This document shows positions 56,406-64,000 of a DNA stretch of 64,000 bases, piece after piece; the stretch's first letter is position 1, and each line of letters starts with the position of its first letter. The stretch is from Phialemonium atrogriseum. Its lineage: Eukaryota; Ascomycota; Sordariomycetes; Cephalothecales; Cephalothecaceae. The stretch covers positions 129,323-193,322 of the forward strand of contig NW_026848149.1 in NCBI RefSeq assembly GCF_030411735.1, in the 5' to 3' direction. Below the pieces are notes generated by a model that ran no database searches, was not told where the DNA came from, and saw nothing but the letters and a program-made list of their open reading frames with translations. The translations under genes and the position numbers were made by a program.

Positions 56406-56960
56406 CTACCCCACACTGTGGCGATGACGAGCCCTCAAGAATACACCCGGAGTAAAGTCAACAACCTGCCCCTTTCCAACAATGCCAGCAATGTCCTTGA
56501 CAAATGCAAGATGAGCTGGATCCTCCTCAAGATAATACTGTCGATCTTCCTCGCTATCGAACTCGCTGACAAACACGTGTGTGATGCCATTCTGCCGTGA
56601 AAATACAAAGGTCAAAAAGGGGCAGTACTATGAGTCCATGACAGCTGGGGAGTGCCACCACAGCTTCCATTCCCGACTGGTATAGATAGATGGTCTAGGC
56701 AGCTTACCTGCTTCCCCTCTGGGCTGTTGTCTATACCACCCATGGCCATCTTCAGGTATGGTTTCTTTGTCTGGGGATGGACACAATTGTCCTTGAGTGC
56801 CAGCATCTGGTCGCATACCTGCCATTCTATGTCAGACTAGTGCCCAGGTTGCTGTGCAACGAACGAAACGACATGGGAGCACAATGAGACCCACCATCTG
56901 GACCTCTTCTGGGGTTGCCAGTGGCTTGAAATCAAACATGACAACGTGTATGATGCTCAT
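56406..56960 (-). CDS. Stress-responsive A/B barrel (Dabb) domain protein
   Basis: Three short exons on the minus strand (56960-56895, 56818-56708, 56591-56406; introns 76 and 116 bp) encode 120 residues. The Dabb fold is clear: MSIIHVVMFDFKPLATPEEV at the start, then LKMAMGGIDNSPEGKQNGITH, then VFVSEFDSEEDRQYYLEEDP and a final VVDFTPGVF strand. The His in HVVMFDF, the YL..DPAH motif and the closing strand are hallmarks. Dabb proteins are small dimeric alpha+beta barrels; known members include plant stress proteins and polyketide cyclases such as olivetolic acid cyclase, but most fungal ones lack an assigned reaction. Introns show consensus ends and a CTGAC branch. Each exon is short, so the gene is easily missed. 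No biosynthetic cluster is nearby. Confidence 0.88.
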
Positions 56961-59900
56961 CTTCCTGTCTTTCCAAGTCAGACGCAGATGTGATTTTGTT
57001 GTTCAACAGCGTACAGATGAATCTTTACAGAAGTTGATGTTCATGACTGGGAAGCAGCGCTGAGGTCATGAAATGGTGGCAGAAGAGGGGATGGCATGAC
57101 CACAGTGCACTTCCGTGTCATTTTCCAAAAGACACTGTGCACAACCCCTGACTTCTTCTGTTTCATTGGTGTTGACTTCCCTTAATTCCTGAGGACTTTC
57201 TTGTGGCGAGAAACATACCTTAGATTGGGGAACGTCTTTCATTCTTTCCTGCGTCATCTAGGGTCCGTCGTGGCCTCTCCTCCTGGTCAATAGCCTAGCC
57301 TGGATCCGACATACTCAGGGGGATTTCACTCTGAGAAACCAGACTAAGTGCTCCCGATAAGAAGATGTGGTTCCTGTAAAGGTAACTCGGGACATACAAC
57401 TCAATTGATAGGACCCCTATTCCGAATGACATTATATCTCGAGTCATCATCGCCATTGTCTCATCGAGCTACCCCCCCCCCCCCCCCCCCCTCTCCCGGG
57501 GGAGATTTGTGTGCTTTCCTACTTCGCCGCCAGCAGCTACATAAACCATAAACATCTTCAGCAGATCCGGAAGCCAGAATATTTGCCAACGCACATGTTG
57601 CTGCCAATTGGGTTCTCAGCTCGGGGTTCATATAAGCACACAGATGACAGAATAAGGAGTGTATTTTTAATTTGTATTCAGGTCGGTAGATTATACAAGC
57701 CTCTCTTCATGAAGATTCACGCCGTGCCAGTGTTCAAGGATGATATCAGGTTTGTAGATACCAGAGAGACCTACCTTCTCTTCTCAATATGTTTTCTCCA
57801 AGCATCGTAGCACACCTCAAACACAATCCCTCACAAGTCCCATGACTCCTCAGCCATGAGTGGTGTCTCCTTCAGAGACCTCCGAGACCTGCTACCACCC
57901 CGTGCGTCTTGCGCTCCTCCCGCGTATGCTGCCTCTTCTGCGCCTTCTGGGCACGTTCGTTGCACTAATTGCGGCCACCGTCGACTCCTCCACCACTCCT
58001 CCCACCCACCGGTAATCCAACTCGACCAAAGGTCGAAGACTGATTGTGGTGCAGCCCGGTGGGTGCGATCCTCTTCTTCATCGGCTCACCCCGGCGCGGA
58101 ATAGCACGACCAACGGTTAAGAGCCCTTCAGGGTCCTGTTTCGGACGGATGGCACCAAAGTGGCCCGACCCATTGGGTCTTCTCCTCGGTCTCACGCCCA
58201 AACGGCCCGAGAGAGTTTTACCGTCCTGCTCGGGACAAACAGAAAGATGGGACTATGTAGGTATGTCGCAAGCGTCGTTGTGGTGTTTTGTGAGGTGGGT
58301 AACCAAGAGTTGGGTAAGAGGCAGAGTGCGAAATGCACGAGTGTCGAAGACGGCTGGTCTACGCATAAGAGTCAGTAAGGATCCCCTCTGAGTTGACCTC
58401 GGAATATACAAACATTGCTGACGTCGACTTGTACAGAATGAATATCGCAGATGTGGTTGTGATCTTTGCTTCTCAGGAGTCAACAAGGGTCAAGTGGTGG
58501 AGAATTGGGAACCAAAATGCCGAGACCTCGTCCATCCCCCTAGGTAGGACGGCTCGATATCGGAATGTTGGAGAAATCTGGGGTGCGTGTATTGAGATAG
58601 TCTATGGAAGCAAAAAGGGCCTACTTGCCTCCGTAGGAATATCAACAGAGACTTACCTTGGGATTCTTGATGTCCTCTCTTTTGACTCTTTGCCGCGGCT
58701 TCTCTTAAGTGCTCTCTAACCATGCAGTCGAGTGAATAGATGGTCACTTTTTGATCTCTCATACAGTGAGTCGAGAATTATATTCACTCGCCAGCTCGAA
58801 GTCCTTCAAGCCAGGAAATTGAATATTCGAAGGTACCTGGTTAGGTACCAGGTGAGCCCAGATCTGATGAGAGTTGGCCCCACCTTGTCACTCCCTCGTC
58901 CCTTCCCAAGCTCAGGTTGTCCTCTCCAGTTTGCTCTTCAGTTTGCTCTCTCACGTTTGTCCTCACGTTCCCACCAAATTTCACCACCTATTACCAACCA
59001 AGCTTATCTGATGGTAAATACAGCCCTCGCGCCCCGCCCTCCATTCTCATTACTTACTGAGCCTTTTTCTGAAGCATCATATCGCCTGCTTGAGACTTCC
59101 TGCAAAGTGCTCCTCCGATGCAGCTCCCATCCACTACAATGTATGCTTGTGGAAATCGAGCGCTGCACTGTCAAGTCCGTTTCATGGGAATTACAGGCTC
59201 CTGTCTGCTGGCTGAGTGAGGTATGAGTAGTACTTTTCGTATCTTCCATGTTCTTCAGTCATGTGTAATACCAGGAATCTTTTAGGTTATGCCAATCGGA
59301 CACGAAAGTAGGGGATAGAATGCGTAGGTAAGTACCTACTTACCTACCAAGGTACCTATGCTTTAGCTTTGATTTTTCTCAGAATCTACTTCCACTACCT
59401 GCCTCGGTATATATAGTTTCACAAGATGATGACTCTCTCATTGCTCCAAGACAGCGCAGATTGCGAGGCCTTGGAACTATTACAACCTGCTAATTAGACA
59501 ATAAATAGAAACCGATGATTCTGGGAGCAACCTACCTACGAAGGAGCAGCTGAATTGCTCAAGGTTCCTCGCCCCTGTTTTACTTTCGTGTGCCAATTTG
59601 TTGTTGAACCCTATTGATTCGGACTAGAGAGGAAATGAACCCTATTACCTCCGATAAACTTCTTCAGCCTTACAAGACAGCTTAAAACCCAAAGCTTGGT
59701 GACTGTCTCTTCCCAACTCCATCCCATATTCAACTTATTTCCCCTTTCAACCAGCCTTTTATTGCCTCATATCCCTCTGGACGTAATTATTTTCAGCTTG
59801 ATACCCATCGCTGCAGTCAAATCAGCCGCCATGTTCTCAACATTGTTGGCACGGACACTGGACCTGGCAGAGGGGGGGGGACGCTGGGGCGGCTCCTGGC

Positions 59901-60061
59901 GGACCTCAGAAGGCCTAACAATTCCTGAAGCAAATCAGAGTATGGAAGAGAAGACCCCCGAGTCAAGGCAGAATAAACCTATAGCTAATAGAGCCGGCTC
60001 TCATAGTTGTTCCGGTGCTGATAGGCACCCTCAGGGACCTGACCCAATCTTCTACTGGTAG
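56961..60061. other. 3.1-kb interval without a convincing gene
   Basis: Contains the promoter of the Dabb gene, a C20 run at 57472-57491, CCTACC-type words at 59327-59356 and scattered short open frames without motifs. The last part should hold the missing 5' exon and promoter of the 2EXR gene. Confidence 0.5.
57472..57491 (+). repeat. Poly-C run of 20 bases
   Basis: An uninterrupted C20 run followed by CTCTCCCGGGGG. It is a slippage-prone tract in non-coding DNA. Confidence 0.9.
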
Positions 60062-61080
60062 GACATTTACCTGCTTCCAACGGCTGCCGTCCGAGTTGCG
60101 GATGATGATATGAACTGGCCCTCGAGAAACGCCGATTGGTCGACCTATTTGGGGACTGGAGGACGCCCATGGGCGGGGAGCAGGTACTACAGTGACGCCT
60201 ACAAAAACCGCAACCACCTCGGGAAGGTTGTCAGCGGCCAGATTTACACCCTCACCTCCCCGGCCAGCCCGGATTTGGGGCGTTTTGCCCCGCCCCTGAT
60301 GACGGTGAACTTCGAGGCCAGGAGGATGGCCCTCGAGTTCTATTACATCATGATCCCCGCCAAGACCCGGACGAACCCGACCATCTACCTCAACCCGAGT
60401 CGGACCAAGTCCAACTCGACTGGAGAACGCCACCGGACGTCCTCGATTTTCTCTGGGACATGAGAGCGTACGACCCGAAGGGCGTCGGCCTCGCCCACTG
60501 GGTCGTGAGTCCCACGGTCCTAGAGAAGATCGAGGCGCATGGCTGCCGCTGGCTCAAAGGTAAGCCGGAGATCAACCTATCCCAACCATCCCCGTGCAAG
60601 CCGTCGCAAGCCCAAACTAACACCTCAACTCAAGATTGGCCCATGCCAGACCACGGGGCAATGGCAGACATCCTCCGCAGCCAGAAGAGCATCATATTCA
60701 CCCACAAGAAACTCCCACAGGGCCAGCTGTCATACTGCGAAAATTTTCCCTTCGATGAGCTCTACCTCAACCTCCCCCGCGCCACCACCACATCCGACTT
60801 GCTGGAGACGGACCTCAGGCCGGGAGTGCCCGAGTCGCTCGCAACCATGTGGATGGACGCCGATCCTCTCGATCTCATGGACGTCTTCCGCTCGCTGCTG
60901 CGCCACATCGACGCCCACGCCTCTGCCCACGCCGCCGCCACCCGCGCCGCCCGCGCCGCCGGCCAGCCCTTCATCATGCCGGACCCCAAGCGCAGACGCA
61001 AGTCGAGGAAGGGACATCTTGGTGGAATGGGGCTGTACGACCTCTCGGCGTGCAAGCCCAGGCTTGGGGTGTTTCTGTAG
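60062..61080 (+). pseudogene. 2EXR-domain protein gene with two one-base frameshifts
   Basis: Protein-like sequence continues through three frames. Frame 1 (from the acceptor at 60061) gives TFTCFQRLPSELRMMI, the 2EXR opening; frame 2 from 60112 gives WPSRNADWSTYLGTGG up to NPTIYLNP; frame 3 from about 60398 gives SDQVQLDWRTPPDVLDFLWD and continues to 61080. Each change is explained by loss of one G from a GG pair (near 60111 and 60397). A normal intron fits at 60560-60634. The 5' exon is upstream and not identified. 2EXR proteins are a large fungus-specific family of unknown function. Both breaks lie in otherwise clean sequence, so either a young pseudogene or base-calling error explains them. 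Confidence 0.75.
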
Positions 61081-61641
61081 TCTGACGGGTGTCGTCGCGG
61101 AGTAGCTGGTACGCCGCATCTTCTTGCCTCCGGGCCCGCCTAGAGCAGGAGGTCTGGCAGTATGGCAGGAAGAATGGGGTCGGTAGCAATCTAGTCACAA
61201 TCAAGCATATCACAATCAATGGGGTACCATTCTAGCTGTCTATATGGGCCGATGTATTGCGCTATACATAGAACGATACCGGTATAACCCTCAAATGCCT
61301 TCCGTAAACCGAGAAACGCCCATTGCACTCACTGAACTCCAAAAGTCCCGTTTTCTCATGAATTGTACCGCCGAGCGATTCATCAAGGAAATAATACGGT
61401 CCCCCAAATGCAAGCCGTAGAAGGCCCTCGAAATTTCCATCCCTGCCGTGCCGATACCGTTGAAGACTCGGCTGGCGACGCGCATGCAGCTCAAGGTTTG
61501 TTGGGGGGTGGGTCGATCTTCAGGAATAATCCACGCCCACCAGGGACCTCGATGACGTCCCAGACGTTGTAGACTTCCATGTCCGGGCCCTGTGGATAGG
61601 TGCTTCCTCCCGTCCAATCCTGCATATTCATGTCGCCTTCC
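61081..61641. other. Convergent interval between 2EXR and DUF3431 genes
   Basis: About 560 bp between the stop codons of two facing genes. No separate gene was accepted. Confidence 0.5.
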
Positions 61642-61905
61642 TCACTGTGCGGTCCCCTCCTGGTCGAAATACTGCTGGCAATCACCAATACCAAACACAT
61701 TGCATCTGCAGGCCTCGTAATCCGGGCAACTACAAGAAAGCATTCGTCAGCAGCATATCCAACAGGCACGATCCGGCCGCGTGAAAGGGGGGGGGGGGGG
61801 GGGGGGGGGGCCCCCCCCCACACCAACCCCCCCCCCCCCACCACCCCAGTTAGGAGGAAACTACCAACCGCCGGCCCGGGGGGCTCGGGGCCAGCTCAGG
61901 CGCCC

Positions 61906-61958
<53 letters not shown>

Positions 61959-62792
61959 CCGCGCCCGCGGCCGGGGGGGGGCGCCCCCCCGGCGCGGAAC
62001 TCACTACTCAGCCCTCTCCCCCAGCCATATATGCCAGGTATGTTCCATCAGCCTCCCGCTGGTCATGCTGTCCAGCTCCGTGTCGATCAGCCACTGGCGC
62101 AGGCGGACCCACCACTCCCTCGGCCTCGCCGTGATGGCGGCCCTGCTGGCGGCGAACTGGGCGCAGCAGGGCGCGGCCAGGCGGGGCGGGACGCGCTCGC
62201 CGCGGGCGCGGTCGAGGAACTCGTCGAGCAGCGTGGTCAGGTGGACGTCGCGGCCGACGTAGACGAGCTTGTCGGCGTCGACGCTGTGGTCGGCCAGCGG
62301 GATCAGGTTCTCGCAGCCCGGGAGGCACCGGGCCGCGACGTAGCCGCGGCGCGCGACGTACGAGGTGCGCAGGCTGGTCACCTCGGTCAGCGAGTCGAGG
62401 GCCTGGTGCCAGGCCTTGGGGTGGCCGTGGTGGAAGAAGACGATGTCCGGGAGGTGGTCGTAGTGGCTGATGATGTAGGTCAGGTACACCATGGCCTCGT
62501 TGCCCTTGTTGACGGGCACCGAGAGCTCCGGCGACGTCGGCGCGTCGGCGACGTAGTTGTAGACGGTCCACTCGGCGGGGACCTGGGAGATCCAGCTGGT
62601 CTGGTCCTCTCCGAGGTCGCTGGTCGAGGCGATCACCAGGGCCTTGGTCTCTTTGGGAACTGGCGCCTTCTTGGGCTGTGAGGGAGAGGAGAAGAGCATG
62701 CGAACGAACACGGTGAGAAGGACGGCAAGGCCCAGGGGACGGAGAACGAAAGAAAGCGCGGCGCGCAGCTGGCGGCGACTGTGTGCACCCAT
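61642..62792 (-). CDS. DUF3431-family type II membrane protein
   Basis: Two exons (62792-62008 and 61729-61642) encode 290 residues. The N-terminus is basic, then a membrane segment (about residues 15-33, LRPLGLAVLLTVFVRMLF) fits a signal anchor with the bulk in the secretory lumen. Family motifs follow: SQVPAEWTVYNYVAD, YLTYIISHYDHLPDIVFFHH, CLPGCENLIPL and MEHTWHIWLG. The last exon supplies CPDYEACRCNVFGIGDC, the conserved Cys-rich end, joined by a codon split GA|T. The intron is 278 bp and holds the long G and C runs at 61787-61990. DUF3431 proteins are fungal and resemble glycosyltransferase-like folds, but no activity is established. It is divergent from the next gene. Confidence 0.85.
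61787..61990. repeat. Block of very long G and C homopolymers inside the DUF3431 intron
   Basis: G24 (61787-61810) is directly followed by C9; C13 lies at 61827-61839 and C51 at 61907-61957, then a GCCGCGCCCGCGGCC stretch and G9/C8 runs. On the transcribed minus strand this gives long G tracts able to form G-quadruplexes. The abrupt G-to-C switch could also be an assembly artefact. Confidence 0.85.
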
Positions 62793-63475
62793 TATGACTG
62801 GTAATTAATACAACGAGGCCGAGAGAGTCGCCTTGCTGTTATCTAGCAAAACCCGTGTACTTGGGCGCAACCGTTGAGGCGAGAAATCCAAGACCAATAT
62901 GACAAGAAGCAAAAGAATACACCAGAATAATTGTCAACAAAGATCGATCTATCATGGAATTTTAAGAGATCAGAAGCTCGAGAGCTTTCGTCACATCTCC
63001 TGGAGCTGGGCATCTTACACGCCAAGCTGAGACAACTCCTGTTAGAGGCGCACAGATCCAGAACCACAAATCGGGACGGCAAGGCATGCCCATCATCATT
63101 GAGCAAGGGGGTAAGGTCGTCGATTGAAACACTCTGGACCTACGAGACGAGGCGATGCTCCTTATGATCACCAAAGAAGGAGAATCCTATGGACTTGGAA
63201 TGTATTGGTGCCTGCCCCTTGAACGTCATTCAGTGGCTTCGCCAGCACCCCTTGAATTTTTGGGGAAGATGCAGTGGTGGGACGGACCCCTGTTCCAGCA
63301 AGTACGCAAGGTCGCAGTTCCCCGATTGCCGGCGGTTCGCCCGTAGTAGCCCCACTGTGCCAACAACCGTAAACAGCCGATCATCCGATCTCCGCTTCCG
63401 AGACTCGTCGAACCCATTGCTCTAACACCGTTCTTCCGCCCGCGCCACGAGTGGTACTGTACCTTTTTCGACGTC
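62793..63475. promoter_or_regulatory. Divergent promoter region of the DUF3431 and terminal genes
   Basis: The interval is 683 bp between two outward-facing start codons. No coding or RNA gene was recognised. Confidence 0.45.
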
Positions 63476-64000
63476 ATGGGCATCATCAGGAAAACTCTCT
63501 ACACAGGCGTCCTCACCGGCGCCAGCCTGGTGGGGTACCTTGGACTGTCAACGACGCTTACCTGCCCCCTCCCTCGCGATGACCCCCTCTGGAGCTCGAA
63601 AGCCTTCGCCAAGCACAACAAATACCGCAACCCGTCAACACAGGATATAGTCACAAAGACAATCCCCCTCGACAAGATCAATCCCGAGTTGCTGCAGCAC
63701 GAGGGCGACCTGGCGGTCGAGTTCTGCCGAGGGGTCTGGTCCAGCCTGGGTAGGTGCAGCAGTTTCCTTGTTCCCGATTACCGGCGTGCCCCTCGTCCTC
63801 TAGCCGCGAACCAAATGAGCTGACGGGCGATCCGCTGCTGCTGCAGGCTACCGTGTCCAACGAGCCTATCTCGCCCGCAAGTACCAGGGCCCGGCGACGT
63901 CGGACCAGCTGTGGACGGTCGACCAGCTGTCGAGCTCGACCTACGAGCCCGGGACCAAGATCACGGACCACTTCGAGGTCGTCGAGAAGACGCCGACCGA
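63476..64000 (+). CDS. Conserved-looking unrecognised protein, 3' partial
   Basis: Exon 1 is 63476-63749 and exon 2 begins at 63847 (intron 97 bp, GTAGGT donor, CTGCAG acceptor) and runs off the window. The first 142 or so residues are visible. A hydrophobic stretch near the start (LYTGVLTGASLVGYLGLS) may be a membrane anchor or targeting segment. Then come DPLWSSKAFAKHNKYRNP, FCRGVWSSLGYRVQRAYL, and STYEPGTKITDHFEVVEK, which has the look of a lipid-binding or DUF-type beta-rich domain. The join restores GYRVQRAYLARKY without a stop. I do not recognise the family with certainty. The gene is divergent from DUF3431. Confidence 0.7.

Noticed and set aside
57856..58104. Open frame MSGVSFRDLRDLLPPRAS with a CTNCGHRRLLHH segment
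   Set aside because: It starts like a gene and has a Cys/His cluster, but no continuation through a splice was found and no family fits.
1..64000. CRISPR arrays, bacterial operons, phage or plasmid features, secondary-metabolite cluster
   Set aside because: No regularly spaced repeats, no bacterial gene organisation, and no polyketide, peptide or terpene synthase genes were seen.

Overview
This window looks like nuclear DNA of a filamentous ascomycete (Pezizomycotina, most likely a Sordariomycete). The grounds are intron-containing genes with short GT..AG introns (mostly about 50-150 bp) and CTNAC-like branch points, GC-rich exons, and typical fungal families (Zn2Cys6 regulator, WSC-domain wall protein, 2EXR, DUF3431, a fungal Ski3). 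The species cannot be told from sequence alone. Exon borders were placed by reading frame and splice consensus, without transcript data.

Layout. 1-1477: 3' part of a secreted GH43/CBM35 exo-galactanase. 1478-4646: long non-coding stretch ending in a pyrimidine-rich leader. 4647-25318: a dense housekeeping block: RasGAP (+), Utp22 (-), Ski3 (+), Rmi1 (-), Vps51 (+), NIF3 (-), a BolA/Fra2 protein (+) and a Reb1-like Myb factor (-). Strands alternate, giving three divergent promoters (Utp22/Ski3, Rmi1/Vps51, NIF3/BolA). 25880-31579: a disordered protein with a PP1-docking-like motif, and a mitochondrial P-loop (AAA, winged-helix) protein whose targeting exon lies about 1.16 kb upstream of the main exon. 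31580-39733: 8 kb gene-poor tract with palindromic CCTAGGTA-type words, poly-A and small tandem repeats. 39734-42125: AT-hook plus Zn2Cys6 transcription factor. 42126-49464: sparse, with a stop-interrupted gene fragment, a small beta-grasp-like protein gene and a repeat remnant. 49465-51165: allantoinase. 51472-51780: second copy of the repeat remnant, LTR-like. 51837-56960: WSC/GPI-anchored protein, an unrecognised low-complexity protein and a three-exon Dabb-domain gene. 56961-60061: non-coding. 60062-61080: 2EXR gene with two one-base frameshifts. 61642-62792: DUF3431 membrane protein whose intron holds very long G/C homopolymers. 63476-64000: 5' end of an unrecognised gene.

Functionally the housekeeping block covers Ras signalling, ribosome biogenesis (Utp22), cytoplasmic mRNA decay (Ski3), recombination control (Rmi1), endosome-Golgi tethering (Vps51), iron regulation (BolA/Fra2) and probable rDNA/chromatin binding (Reb1-like). 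The genes share no single pathway and no secondary-metabolite cluster or defence system is visible. The most interesting items are gene-structure oddities: the distant presequence exon, a possible mitochondrial start for NIF3, the frameshifted 2EXR gene, the TGA-interrupted fragment, the matched LTR-like remnants and the homopolymer intron. I did not find convincing evidence of an undescribed multi-gene system.
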